Shown here: piece after piece, positions 44,466-52,698 of the stretch
Position numbering within the stretch: position 1 is the first letter of the stretch
Layout: each line of letters begins with the position of its first letter
Origin: Aeromonas eucrenophila
GTDB lineage: Bacteria; Pseudomonadota; Gammaproteobacteria; Enterobacterales; Aeromonadaceae
DNA length: 64,000 nucleotides
Reading direction: 5' to 3'
Assembly: GCF_000819865.1 (NCBI RefSeq)
Contig: NZ_CDDF01000016.1
Coordinates: 124,001 to 188,000 of the forward strand
Notes under the pieces: model-generated
Told to the model about the DNA's origin: nothing
What the model saw: only the letters and a program-made list of their open reading frames with translations
Database searches by the model: none
Program-made: the position numbers and the translations under genes

Positions 44466-45731
44466 TCAGGGGCGTTGCACCAGGTGATACTGCTTCTTAC
44501 CCCGGCGCAGCAGCAGGAAGCTGCCAAAGCGCCAGTCGGTCTCAGCCAACTCATTCCCCTCGACCAAACGGCCGTTGACCATGATGGCACCGGCGGCCAG
44601 CAGCTCGCGGGCGATCCGCTTCGAGCTGGCGAGGCCGGTCGCCACCAGCAGCACCACCAGCTCCCCCTCTTGTTGCCAGGTCGTGGTCGGCAGGCCGCCG
44701 CCCGCCAGCTGCTCCAGCTGTGCCTCGTCAAGATCCCCCACCCGGCCGCTGAACAGCAGCTCGCCGAGGGCGCGTGCGCCGGCCAGCTCGGCTTCCCCGT
44801 GCACCAGGGCGGTCAGCTCATCCGCCAGCACCTGCTGCGCCCCCTTGCGGCCCTGGCGGCCGGCGTCCTCGGCCTCCAGCGCGGCGATGTCGGCCAGCGG
44901 CAGGAAGCTGTAGTAGCGCAGGAAGCGGTAGACGTCCTCGTCCGCGGTGCCGAGCCAGAACTGGTGGAAGGCGTAGGGGGAGGTGAGCGCGGGATCCAGC
45001 CAGATGGCCCCCCCCTCGGTCTTGCCGAACTTGGTGCCATCGGCCTTGGTGATGAGAGGCAGGGTCATGCCAAAAACCTGGGCCTGATGCAGGCGCCGGG
45101 TCAGATCCATGCCGCTGGTGATGTTGCCCCACTGATCGTTGCCGCCGATCTGCAGGGTGCAGCCGAGTTTCTGATGCAGCACGGCGAAGTCCTGGGACTG
45201 CAACAGGGCGTAGGAGAACTCGGTGAAGGAGATGCCCTGATCCGGCCGGGCCAGACGCTGGCGCACCGACTCCCGCGCCAGCATGGCGTTGACCGAGAAG
45301 TGCTTGCCCACGTCCCGCAGGAAATCCAGGGCCGACATCTGCCCCATCCAGTCGGCGTTGTTGACCAGTTGGGGCGCCGCCATCCCCTCCCCCTCGGGCA
45401 GCAGGGCGGCGATCTGGGTCGACAGGCTGGCGACCCAGGCCCGCACCGTATCGGCACCGTTGAGGTTGCGCTCGGTCGCCTTGAAGCTGGGATCGCCGAT
45501 GAGCCCGGTGGCGCCTCCCACCAGCGCCACCGGTCTGTGGCCGGCGAGCTGGAAGCGGCGCAGCATCAAGAGCGGCACCAGGTGGCCGATGTGCAGGCTG
45601 CCGGCGGTGGGATCGAAGCCGCAATAGAGGGTGCGCGGCTCGCTCAGGTGGGCGGCCAGCGCCTGGGGATCGGAATTCTGGGCGATGAGGCCGCGCTGGG
45701 TCAGCTCATCGAGCAACTGGGGGTCTGTCAT
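44466..45731 (-). CDS. tyrS: Tyrosyl-tRNA synthetase
   Basis: TyrS charges tRNA(Tyr). The 421-residue class I synthetase has the HIGH motif as SLHIGHLVPLL near residue 44, the tyrosine site GGNDQWGNITSG, and a KMSKS variant KFGKTEGGAIW near residue 225, as in E. coli TyrS. The C-terminal S4 domain runs SSKRIARELLAAGAIMVNGRLV to the end. The ATG at 45731 gives MTDPQLLDEL. It sits between nudE and the secretion operon, which are adjacent in vibrios, so the locus was opened here. No T-box or attenuator is seen. Confidence 0.96.
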   Translation of the reverse strand: MTDPQLLDELTQRGLIAQNSDPQALAAHLSEPRTLYCGFDPTAGSLHIGHLVPLLMLRRFQLAGHRPVALVGGATGLIGDPSFKATERNLNGADTVRAWVASLSTQIAALLPEGEGMAAPQLVNNADWMGQMSALDFLRDVGKHFSVNAMLARESVRQRLARPDQGISFTEFSYALLQSQDFAVLHQKLGCTLQIGGNDQWGNITSGMDLTRRLHQAQVFGMTLPLITKADGTKFGKTEGGAIWLDPALTSPYAFHQFWLGTADEDVYRFLRYYSFLPLADIAALEAEDAGRQGRKGAQQVLADELTALVHGEAELAGARALGELLFSGRVGDLDEAQLEQLAGGGLPTTTWQQEGELVVLLVATGLASSKRIARELLAAGAIMVNGRLVEGNELAETDWRFGSFLLLRRGKKQYHLVQRP

Positions 45732-45791
45732 GGATTCTCCGGGGTGCGGGGGAAAAGCTCCCATATTCCCGTTGCCACAGTCCCACGGCCA

Positions 45792-45807
45792 TGTCCCTTT
45801 GGGGACA
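45792..45807. promoter_or_regulatory. 16-bp palindrome between tyrS and the LuxR-type gene
   Basis: TGTCCC-TTTG-GGGACA, a perfect dyad 69 bases before the LuxR-type ATG and 61 bases before tyrS. It could be an autoregulatory operator; there is no other evidence. Confidence 0.35.
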
Positions 45808-45875
45808 GTTTTGCCACCTTCGTGCTAGCATTCCCGTCCTGGGCAATGCCGCCCTCGACGGGAACCAACGCCGCC

Positions 45876-46718
45876 ATGACCCACCCCTCGCTCACCAGCG
45901 CCCTGACCGATGCCGTCGATGCCCTGCATGGCAGCACCTTTCCAGCCACCCTGGTGCGGCTCATCCAGCAGCAGGTCCCCTTCGATTGTGCCCTGCTGCT
46001 CGGGGTCGGTCAGCGTCCCGTCTACCTCTACGACAACCTGAGCCATCAGAGGGCGCTGCTGTTCGATCGCTACCTCGCCGGCGACTTCGGTCAGGATCCC
46101 TTTATGCTGGCGTTGGCAAACGGTCTGGAGGCCGGGGTATGGACCCAGGCAGAGGTGGGCCCGCTGGATCCGGACTACCAGAGACGCTTCTATCAGGCTA
46201 CCGGCTGGCAGGAGGAGGTGGGGCTGATCCTGCCCATTCGAGCCGGGCTGACCCTGGTGCTGTTTCTGGGGCGCCTCGGCAAGCGCCGCCCCTTGAGCCC
46301 GAGTGAGCGGGCCAGGCTGGAGGAGCTGTTCCCGCTGATACACTCCCTCTGTCGCCAGCACTGGCTACGGGCCCAGCCTGTATCGGCGGCCCGGCCCCTG
46401 CTGGCGGAGAGTGGCGCCGCCGGCCTGGAAGGGACCGACTTGAAAGAGAGGGTGGCGCAGGCGATGGCCAGCGTCGGCGGGGATCTGCTGACCCGCCGGG
46501 AGCGGCAGGTGGCCGGCCTGCTATTGCAGGGGCTGGATACCGAGGCCATCGCCACGGCGCTGGGGATAGGCGGCGGCACAGTGAAGAATCACCGCAAACA
46601 CCTCTACGGCAAGCTACGCGTCGGCTCACAGGCCGAGCTGTTCGGCTGCTTCCTCAATCACCTGATCACGGCGCCCACCGGTGGCATTGCCCCTGACGAG
46701 CTCTCCCCGACCCCATAA
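45876..46718 (+). CDS. LuxR-type (GerE HTH) transcriptional regulator
   Basis: The 280-residue protein has a C-terminal GerE helix-turn-helix (LTRRERQVAGLLLQGLDTEAIATALGIGGGTVKNHRKHLYGKLRV, residues about 205-255). The N-terminal domain is GAF-like (FDCALLLGVGQRPVYLYDNL ... GWQEEVGLILPIRAGLTLVLFLGR). It has no receiver Asp and does not show the acyl-homoserine-lactone pocket pattern, so it is an orphan of unknown ligand. The frame is open far upstream, antisense to tyrS; the ATG at 45876 is preferred, with 45846 possible. It lies convergent with exeN and might affect secretion, by position only. Confidence 0.82.
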   Translation: MTHPSLTSALTDAVDALHGSTFPATLVRLIQQQVPFDCALLLGVGQRPVYLYDNLSHQRALLFDRYLAGDFGQDPFMLALANGLEAGVWTQAEVGPLDPDYQRRFYQATGWQEEVGLILPIRAGLTLVLFLGRLGKRRPLSPSERARLEELFPLIHSLCRQHWLRAQPVSAARPLLAESGAAGLEGTDLKERVAQAMASVGGDLLTRRERQVAGLLLQGLDTEAIATALGIGGGTVKNHRKHLYGKLRVGSQAELFGCFLNHLITAPTGGIAPDELSPTP

Positions 46719-46722
46719 CAAA

Positions 46723-46750
46723 ACACCCCGCAGAAGCGGGGTGTCGTTTA
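46723..46750. terminator. Bidirectional terminator between LuxR-type gene and exeN
   Basis: ACACCCCGC / GCGGGGTGT arms around AGAA. T-rich tracts follow on both strands (CGTTTA on plus, TTTTGTT on minus), so it closes the exe operon as well as the LuxR-type gene. Confidence 0.85.
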
Positions 46751-46762
46751 TTCAAGGCTATC

Positions 46763-47521
46763 TTATATCCGGCCCTGATAGCGCAGCGGGAAGCGCCCCT
46801 GACCATCGGGCTGGCCGAGGAAGGGCAGCCCCTGCTTCATCTGATCCGGCAACTCGGGACCCGGCTTGAGGGAGCCCTGGAACAGGTACTGGCGGTTGCT
46901 CTGCAGCTCCAGCTTGCCCTGCACCTGCACCGCCTCCGAACCCTGCTTGAGCTCGGCCACCAGCTTGGAGTCGAGGCAGGTCAGCTTGACCTCGGGATCC
47001 CCCAGCACCAGCTTGCCCGCCGGAGTATCGGCCTCGGCGCCATACCAATAGAGGTTGCCGTAGAGGTTGTCACACCAGGGATTGCCCTGGGCGAACTGAT
47101 CCACCTTGAGCTGTAGCTGGCCCGCCGCCTGCAGCGGGAAGGGCAGGCGCATGGGCACCCGCTCCAGCAACCAGGGTGCGGGCACATTGAGGGTGATGTC
47201 CCGGCCGAAGGCCGCGCCGCTCCAACCCACAACCCCCTGGCCGTTGAGGCCGCTGCGCTCGCCGAAGCGCACCGAGGCTTCGGGGGCGAGGCGCAGCAGC
47301 GACCAGCCGTTGAGATCCCAGCGCAACTGGGTCAGCGACTCGCTGGCGTATTGCAGGCGCGCCACCTGGCCGCTCCAGAGGGTGCCGCTCACCCCCTCCA
47401 GCCGCACCATGTTGGCGGGCAACGGCAGATAGCGCACCACCAGGGAGGCCGGCAGCTGCACCAGCAGGAAACCCAGATAGGCCACCAAAAACAGGATTGC
47501 TATCAGAATATTACGCTTCAT
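46763..47521 (-). CDS. exeN: Type II secretion system protein N
   Basis: GspN proteins are bitopic inner-membrane proteins of the type II secretion platform, found only in some systems and not always essential. The 252-residue product has one N-terminal membrane helix ([28 protein letters not shown]) and a periplasmic domain with LEGVSGTLWSGQVARLQY and WCDNLYGNLYWYG, typical of GspN. Its start overlaps the exeM stop (ATGA). It is the last gene of the operon. Confidence 0.93.
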   Translation of the reverse strand: MKRNILIAILFLVAYLGFLLVQLPASLVVRYLPLPANMVRLEGVSGTLWSGQVARLQYASESLTQLRWDLNGWSLLRLAPEASVRFGERSGLNGQGVVGWSGAAFGRDITLNVPAPWLLERVPMRLPFPLQAAGQLQLKVDQFAQGNPWCDNLYGNLYWYGAEADTPAGKLVLGDPEVKLTCLDSKLVAELKQGSEAVQVQGKLELQSNRQYLFQGSLKPGPELPDQMKQGLPFLGQPDGQGRFPLRYQGRI

Positions 47522-48009
47522 TGGGGACGACTCAGTTGCAAACGTCTGACCTTGACCAGACCCGGTGCCAGATTCTCACGGGCCACTTCGATGACTTGAA
47601 CCTGCACCCCGTGCTGATCGGAGAGGGTCGCCAGCCAGAGCAGCAGCGCATCGAACGGTACCGTATCTATCCATACCTGCAGCTCCTGCCCCTGAGGTTG
47701 CAGGCGGGCTATCTTGATCTTCTGGTTGAAGGCGGTGCGGTTTACCACCCCATCCAGGGTGCCGCTGGTGTCTATCTGGCGTCCGCTGCTGCCCTGCATG
47801 GCCAGCACCTCCTGCCCCTTCTCCTTCAGCCAGGCCAGCGTCTGCTGCTGATTGACAACCTGCCGCTCCCGCTCGGCGATGCGATTGGCAACGGGTTGCC
47901 AGATGGCCCAGTAGCAGAGCCCGATCAGCAGGCAGCTGCCCCCCACCGCCACCAGCCGTTGTTCACGGGTGCTGATGCCATGCCACCAGCCTTGCAGTTT
48001 GTCCATCAT
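47518..48009 (-). CDS. exeM: Type II secretion system protein M
   Basis: ExeM stabilises ExeL in the inner-membrane platform. The 163-residue protein has a short cytoplasmic N-terminus ([20 protein letters not shown]), one membrane helix ([21 protein letters not shown]), a coiled-coil ([26 protein letters not shown]) and a ferredoxin-like periplasmic domain. This is the standard GspM layout. ATGA overlaps join it to both exeL and exeN. Confidence 0.94.
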   Translation of the reverse strand: MMDKLQGWWHGISTREQRLVAVGGSCLLIGLCYWAIWQPVANRIAERERQVVNQQQTLAWLKEKGQEVLAMQGSSGRQIDTSGTLDGVVNRTAFNQKIKIARLQPQGQELQVWIDTVPFDALLLWLATLSDQHGVQVQVIEVARENLAPGLVKVRRLQLSRPQ

Positions 48010-49190
48010 GATGATTTACCCTTGAGCACCAGCGCCCCCTCGACCTTGCCCTCGGTGCTGCGCACCTCCCCCTGTTGCACCTCGAAGCGCTTGCCCGCCA
48101 GTTCGCGGAAACGCTCTATCTCGGTGAAGCCGGGCGCCGTGACCTGCAGTCTGAGCTCCCCGCGGGTCGCGTCGAAGCGCAGCACCTCGGGTTTGAGACC
48201 GGGCACCTCGGCAAACACCGGCGCCAGCTCGGTCAGCAACAGCAGGATCCCGTCCTGAGGCGCCTGACCCAGTTGCTTGAGGTGCTGGGTCATCTGGCTG
48301 CGCACGTTGACGATGCGGGTCTCTCCCGGGAAGATCCGGGCGTAGACCTGCCTGATCTCGGCCTTGAGCGCCTTGTCCTGCTCCGCCAGCTGATAGAGGT
48401 GCACGCCGCGCTGGGTCAGGGCGACCAGCAGCAAGAGCCCCGCCACCACCGCCACCTTGCGCCACTGCAACCAGTAGCGGGAGTATTCGGTCTGGGGTCG
48501 ATAGGGCCCCTGCAACAGGTTCGCCTGGCAGCCGAGCGCCCCCTTGGCCAGCAGCAGCATGGGCAGTTCGGGATCCGCCGCCTGCCAGTTGGCGCCCGCC
48601 AGTGCGGGCGGCGGCGTATGGCTGTGAATGGTGACGGGCTCGGGCTGGGCCGCCAGCAGCATGGCCAGCAGGGACTCCTCGGCCACTATGCCCTGGCGAG
48701 GGCCCTGGCGCAGCAGCCACTCCTCACCTAGCTGCAAGGCAGACCAGCCCTCGCTGGCCAGCGGCAGGGTCAGCACATCGGGCAACAGCTGCAGGCTCTT
48801 GAGACCGGCCTGCTGCAACCAGCCGAGCCAGATCTGCATCTTCGCCTTGTCCACCGCCATCAGATCCACCTCGTTGCCCTGGTGGCCCAGTACCACCAGA
48901 TGCAGGGCGTCCACGTCGGAGGCGATCTGCTCTTCCAGCAGATAGGGCAGCGCCGCCGCGGCCTGCCGGCTGTACTTGCCCGGCAGGCTGACCCGCCGGA
49001 AGATAAGATCGCTGCCGGGCACCAGGGTCACCACGGGGCGGCCACCGGCACGCTCCTGCAGCTCGCCGAGGGCATGGGCCGAGGCCAGGGTGCCGGAGGC
49101 GATGATCTCCTGCTCCTGCGTCGACCACACCAGCCACTGCACCGGCTGCTGCGCATTGGTCCCCAGCCGGATGACCAGACTCTCGCTCAC
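48006..49190 (-). CDS. exeL: Type II secretion system protein L
   Basis: ExeL anchors the ATPase ExeE to the membrane. The 394-residue protein has an N-terminal actin-like cytoplasmic domain ([22 protein letters not shown] ... [31 protein letters not shown]), one membrane helix near residue 255 ([22 protein letters not shown]) and a periplasmic ferredoxin-like end. The GTG at 49190 is chosen because AGGAG lies eight bases before it and it gives the known MSESL-type N-terminus; an ATG ten codons upstream is also in frame. A 111-base gap separates it from exeK. Confidence 0.95.
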   Translation of the reverse strand: MSESLVIRLGTNAQQPVQWLVWSTQEQEIIASGTLASAHALGELQERAGGRPVVTLVPGSDLIFRRVSLPGKYSRQAAAALPYLLEEQIASDVDALHLVVLGHQGNEVDLMAVDKAKMQIWLGWLQQAGLKSLQLLPDVLTLPLASEGWSALQLGEEWLLRQGPRQGIVAEESLLAMLLAAQPEPVTIHSHTPPPALAGANWQAADPELPMLLLAKGALGCQANLLQGPYRPQTEYSRYWLQWRKVAVVAGLLLLVALTQRGVHLYQLAEQDKALKAEIRQVYARIFPGETRIVNVRSQMTQHLKQLGQAPQDGILLLLTELAPVFAEVPGLKPEVLRFDATRGELRLQVTAPGFTEIERFRELAGKRFEVQQGEVRSTEGKVEGALVLKGKSS

Positions 49191-49301
49191 AAATAATTCT
49201 CCTGCCATGGCCGCCAGCATCCATGTCGATGGGCGGGGTCGCAGCCTCGGGCTGCTATTAAGGGGGCGGACAGGCGGGGCCTTGGGCCGGCCGTCTCCCT
49301 G

Positions 49302-50312
49302 TTATTCGGCGCCATCGTTCAGACGGCGCAACATCACCAATTTGTTGTCCTTGCCGCGTTGGAACACCGTCTTAAGGCGGGCCCGCGCATCCCCCACTTC
49401 CGCCAGCAGGCTGGCCTCGAAGAAGTTGCTCGTGACACCCAGCGCGGCCTCGAGTCCGGTGATGGTACTCGCCTGCACTGGCAGCTCATCCGTCATCTCC
49501 TTCTTCTCCTTCCACCCCTTCTTGGGACGGCTGGTCAGCACCTGCTTGGCATCGTCGAGGGATATCTTGCCCTGATAGAGGCCGACCAGCAGGGCCGCCC
49601 GCTCGGGCTTGATGGTGTTGATGTTCACCACCAGCTTGTCGTTGGGCAGGGCGCAGACATAGGGGGCCAGCCGGGCATAAAGCTCACCGCTCATCCCGCG
49701 TACCGCCCGCAGCTCATCCGTCCCCAGCATCCACTGGTTGGCCGTCAGATAGGGGGGATTGAGCCCCTCGTAATAGGCATCCTCGGCCCCGTTGCTGGAG
49801 ACCAGCTGGGTGTCCTTGTCGGTCCAGTCGCGGATGGCATCGGTCAGCTGCACCGCCTCGTAATCGTCGACCTCCAGCGCCCCCAGCAGGGCCCGGAACG
49901 CCTTGACCGCATAGGGCTGTTTCTCAAGATCGTCGCCGTCTTCTCCCTCTTTGAGGGGCACGCTCAGGCTGTTGAGGTTGAAGCAGGACTGCAGATCCCG
50001 CACCCGCCCGGACAGGGTGCCGTCATCCACCGGGAAGACCCCGTCCTCACGGGCCCAGTTCTGATTCAGGTTCACCACGTCCTTGTCGTCCTTGAAGTCC
50101 TGATTGAGCACCTTGATCACCAGCGCCTCCGCCGACATGGCATACCACCAGGCCTGCTTGCCGATGGTGAGGTTGCTGGTGCGGCGCAGCTCGAGCTGCA
50201 ACCGGCCGCTCATGTTGCTGGCGACGATCACCATCACCGACAGGATCAGCAACACCACCAGCAGGGCCATGCCCCCCTGCCGACCTGGGCGAGTGCGACG
50301 ATCAGCTGCCAT
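49302..50312 (-). CDS. exeK: Type II secretion minor pseudopilin K
   Basis: ExeK caps the pseudopilus tip with ExeI and ExeJ. The 336-residue protein has a basic leader ending RQGG, cleavage before MALLVVLLILSVMVIVASNM, and lacks the Glu5 present in other pseudopilins, as is normal for GspK. The large periplasmic domain includes the SCFNLNSL segment and the ILGL-type helical insert. The start at 50312 reads MAADRRTRPGRQGG. It overlaps the stop codon of a 36-codon duplicated fragment, mirroring what was probably the original exeJ/exeK overlap. Confidence 0.93.
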   Translation of the reverse strand: MAADRRTRPGRQGGMALLVVLLILSVMVIVASNMSGRLQLELRRTSNLTIGKQAWWYAMSAEALVIKVLNQDFKDDKDVVNLNQNWAREDGVFPVDDGTLSGRVRDLQSCFNLNSLSVPLKEGEDGDDLEKQPYAVKAFRALLGALEVDDYEAVQLTDAIRDWTDKDTQLVSSNGAEDAYYEGLNPPYLTANQWMLGTDELRAVRGMSGELYARLAPYVCALPNDKLVVNINTIKPERAALLVGLYQGKISLDDAKQVLTSRPKKGWKEKKEMTDELPVQASTITGLEAALGVTSNFFEASLLAEVGDARARLKTVFQRGKDNKLVMLRRLNDGAE

Positions 50313-50470
50313 TCTCTGCCCTCTGGCCACCAGCCCCGATCAGGAACTGATGATGACGAATGGTACCGTCACCCTCAGTGACGGTCAGGGAAAAACGACG
50401 ATCAGCTGCCATTCTCAGCCCTCTGGCCACCGGCCCCAATCAAGAACTGCCGGCGAATGGTACCGTAATC
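50296..50470 (-). repeat. 100-bp-period duplication of the exeJ/exeK junction, with a 36-codon micro-ORF
   Basis: About 75 bases at the exeJ 3' end (50396-50470) recur at 50296-50371. Over the last 15 codons the two copies differ at five bases, all silent, both encoding [15 protein letters not shown] and stop. A frame from the ATG at 50412, inside the exeJ end, reads [16 protein letters not shown]...ENGS and stops at 50302, where its TGA overlaps the exeK ATG exactly as exeJ's TGA overlaps its own ATG. The duplication thus inserts a coupled micro-ORF between exeJ and exeK. Confidence 0.8.
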
Positions 50471-51175
50471 CGCCAGATCCAGCTCCACCGCCAACCCATA
50501 GGGCAGCACGTCGCGCTGGGTCCACTCTTCCTTCCATTGCCCCTTGTCGTAAAAATAGAGCCGCAGCGCCGTCACCCCCGTCAACACGGGCTGGATGCGG
50601 GGCTCGGTGCCGATCACCGGATCCGGATAGAGGTAACTCATCCGCTCCAGGGTCTGCTCCTTGAGCCGCCAGCCGACCCGCTGCAAGCCGGAGCGCGGCA
50701 GTATGCCGTCCGGGTTGAGCCAGCCACCGCGGATGAAGGCCATGCCCCAGTCATCGCTCTGCTGGCCGAAGCGGGAAGCCGCCAGCAGCACCTTGTTGTT
50801 CTCGCCGTCGATGCGACCGCTGCGGGGCACCATCTGGCTGACGTCCCGTTCCAGCAGGCTGAAGGCGAGCTGCAGCTCGGATAGCCGCGCCTCCTTCTTC
50901 TTGGCCACCTCGTCGCTGGTAAGCACCCCCTGCAGCACCTGATAGGCGCCCATGCTCAGGCTGGCGAAGATGGCGATGGCCACCAGCATTTCCAGCAGGG
51001 TAAAACCCGCCTGCCGAATGCGCTGCCGTTGTACCGGCGATGGCACCATAGGCGTCTCCAACAGGGTGAAACCCGCCTGCCGAATGCGCTGCCGTTGTAC
51101 CGGCGATGGCCCCATCGGCATCTCCAGCAGGGTAAAACCACCCTGGTGGCTGCTTAAATTCAGATGAACTTTCAT
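50402..51175 (-). CDS. exeJ: Type II secretion minor pseudopilin J with triplicated leader motif
   Basis: ExeJ forms the pseudopilus tip with ExeI and ExeK. From the ATG at 51175, which overlaps the exeI stop (ATGA), the product is 257 residues. The prepilin-peptidase recognition motif GFTLLE appears three times, at residues 13-18, 35-40 and 57-62, separated by two near-identical 22-residue units ([22 protein letters not shown]). Only the third is followed by the hydrophobic helix [19 protein letters not shown]. Internal ATGs at 51115 and 51049 each follow a GGAG made by the LLE codons; the start at 51049 would give an ordinary 15-residue leader and a 215-residue preprotein. The rest is a normal GspJ ([19 protein letters not shown]). 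Confidence 0.92.
   Translation of the reverse strand: MKVHLNLSSHQGGFTLLEMPMGPSPVQRQRIRQAGFTLLETPMVPSPVQRQRIRQAGFTLLEMLVAIAIFASLSMGAYQVLQGVLTSDEVAKKKEARLSELQLAFSLLERDVSQMVPRSGRIDGENNKVLLAASRFGQQSDDWGMAFIRGGWLNPDGILPRSGLQRVGWRLKEQTLERMSYLYPDPVIGTEPRIQPVLTGVTALRLYFYDKGQWKEEWTQRDVLPYGLAVELDLADYGTIRRQFLIGAGGQRAENGS
50990..51121 (-). repeat. Two 66-bp tandem units inside the exeJ leader region
   Basis: Units at 51121-51056 and 51055-50990 encode residues 19-40 and 41-62 of ExeJ and are almost identical. Each carries [20 protein letters not shown]. Together with the native GGFTLLE before them they give three successive leader-peptidase motifs. Confidence 0.92.
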
Positions 51176-51555
51176 CGACTGATATAGGTCCGGATCATGG
51201 TCACGGGGCTCTCTGCCTTGGGTGCGGTGCGCACCTCCATGTCCAGCGCCTTGAAGTTGTTGTCGGCGGTGGCGACGCCGCGATAGCGCCAGTACCAGGT
51301 CTGCCCGGCCAGCTCCTCTTCCCCTTCCACCCAGCTGTCCCCAGGCCACTTGGCTTCGAGCTTCTGCTGCACCAGCTGGTTTTCCACCACCCAGGTCGCC
51401 AGCGTCTTCTCTTCCAGGTAGTTGAGGCCGGACAGGTGCTCGCTGGCGGTCTTCATCACCGCGAGCCCGGCGATGGCGAACACTGCCAGCGCCACCATCA
51501 CCTCCAGCAGCGTCATGCCACGGGCGTTCATGTTACCCATGCCGCGGCCGTTCAC
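51172..51555 (-). CDS. exeI: Type II secretion minor pseudopilin I
   Basis: ExeI nucleates the pseudopilus tip. The product is up to 127 residues, with the leader ending NARG and cleavage before [24 protein letters not shown], carrying the conserved Glu5. The periplasmic part includes [18 protein letters not shown] and the RYRGVATAD strand usual in GspI. The GTG at 51555 overlaps the exeH stop (GTGA), but the ATG at 51531, which gives a five-residue leader MNARG, is also plausible. Its own stop overlaps the exeJ start. Confidence 0.94.
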   Translation of the reverse strand: MNGRGMGNMNARGMTLLEVMVALAVFAIAGLAVMKTASEHLSGLNYLEEKTLATWVVENQLVQQKLEAKWPGDSWVEGEEELAGQTWYWRYRGVATADNNFKALDMEVRTAPKAESPVTMIRTYISR

Positions 51556-52109
51556 TCCTCTTCCTCTTCATCTTGCAACAGGGTCAGGCGGCCGAACTCG
51601 TCCCCCTTGACCGTGCGCAGGTAGGGGGTCTCGTCATCCTGCTGGGTCAGGCTCAGCACGAAGGGGGTGAGTTCCCCCCCCGGGAAGATGAGGATCTGGG
51701 GGGTACGCTCCTTCTCGTCACGTCCCTGCTCGGTCTTCTCGTCCGAGTCGGTACGCCAGCTGAAACCCTCCAGCTCGACGCTCAGGGTCATCTCCTCCGG
51801 CAGCTCGACCGGCCCCAGGATCTTGTCGCCGGTCAGCGCCTGCCATTTTCTGTCTTTGGCCGCGCGGGACATAAACTGCCAGCCGTGATCCTCGAGCCGC
51901 AGCCCCAACAGACGGCCATCCATCACCGCATACTCCTGGGCCTGCTGCAGGGTCGCCATGAAGCGGCGCGCCTGCTTGTCCAGCTCCCGATCGCCCTTGA
52001 CGCCCCCCATACTGAGGACGACGGCGGTGGCCACCAGCCCCATCAGCATGGCAACCAGCAACACCTCCAGCAGGGTGAAACCGGACTGGCGAGACGGGGC
52101 CTGCCTCAT
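51552..52109 (-). CDS. exeH: Type II secretion minor pseudopilin H
   Basis: ExeH links the tip complex to the ExeG shaft. The 185-residue protein has the leader MRQAPSRQSG, cleavage before FTLLEVLLVAMLMGLVATAVVLSM, and a periplasmic domain with QARRFMATLQQAQEYAVMDGR, typical of GspH. The C-terminus is unusually acidic (QDEEEEE). It starts 47 bases after exeG. Confidence 0.94.
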   Translation of the reverse strand: MRQAPSRQSGFTLLEVLLVAMLMGLVATAVVLSMGGVKGDRELDKQARRFMATLQQAQEYAVMDGRLLGLRLEDHGWQFMSRAAKDRKWQALTGDKILGPVELPEEMTLSVELEGFSWRTDSDEKTEQGRDEKERTPQILIFPGGELTPFVLSLTQQDDETPYLRTVKGDEFGRLTLLQDEEEEE

Positions 52110-52156
52110 AGAGGCAGGCCCGGCAAGGGGTGATGAACCAGAGTGCGATCAAGCAC

Positions 52157-52588
52157 TTATTGGAAATCCTTCAGATTCCAGTTGCCGATGTCATCGTCGG
52201 TACCGGCTTCGCCATCCAGCCCGGTGCTGAAGATGTCGATCTTGCCGAACTGACCCGGACTCAGCAGTTGATACTGGTTACCCCAGGGATCCTGCGGCAG
52301 GCGCTTGATGTAGCCCCCTTCCCGGTAGCTGCGCGGCTCGGGGGACGCGGTCGGTTTGTTGACCAGGGCATCCAGTCCCTGCTCTGTGGTCGGGTAGCGG
52401 TTGTTGTCCAGCTTGTACATGTCGAGGGCATTTTCCAGCGCGACTATGTCGGAGACCGCCTTCTGCTGATCCGCCTTCTCCTTGTTGCCCATCAGGTTGG
52501 GCACCACCAGACTGGCCAGGATCCCCAGGATCACGATGACCACCATGACTTCCAGCAGGGTAAAACCGGCTTGACGACGCTTGTGCAT
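52157..52588 (-). CDS. exeG: Type II secretion major pseudopilin G
   Basis: ExeG is the main subunit of the pseudopilus that pushes substrates through the secretin. The 143-residue preprotein has the short leader MHKRRQAG, cleavage before FTLLEVMVVIVILGILASLVVPNLMGNKEKAD, and the highly conserved YKLDNNRYPTTEQGLDALV and LPQDPWGNQYQ. The C-terminal DGEAGTDDDIGNW forms the calcium site needed for pseudopilus stability. AGGAGCAAGTAGT precedes the ATG. A fragment copying the exeF 3' end lies just upstream. Confidence 0.98.
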   Translation of the reverse strand: MHKRRQAGFTLLEVMVVIVILGILASLVVPNLMGNKEKADQQKAVSDIVALENALDMYKLDNNRYPTTEQGLDALVNKPTASPEPRSYREGGYIKRLPQDPWGNQYQLLSPGQFGKIDIFSTGLDGEAGTDDDIGNWNLKDFQ

Positions 52589-52625
52589 ACTACTTGCTCC
52601 TAACGAATTGAGACGGCCAGAGCCA

Positions 52626-52675
52626 TCAGAGATTGACCATGTTGTTGAGTTCGAGCGAATTGACTGCAGGATCGG
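52626..52675 (-). pseudogene. Second copy of the exeF 3' end before exeG
   Basis: Minus-strand bases 52652-52626 encode ELNNMVNL and a stop, exactly the last residues of ExeF, but with five silent differences from the true end 73 bases upstream. Before them lies a further match (ATCCTGCAG, as in the ExeF ILQ codons) with small changes that break the frame. It is not translated as part of ExeF. It looks like the tail of a former exeF allele left in front of exeG. Confidence 0.75.
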
Positions 52676-52698
52676 CCGAAGTCACCCGCACGCCAGCA

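Noticed and set aside
44406-45875. Upstream extension of the LuxR-type frame across tyrS
   Set aside because: The extension is antisense to tyrS, has no motif and gives an N-terminus that does not fit the family. The ATG at 45876 (or 45846) is used instead.
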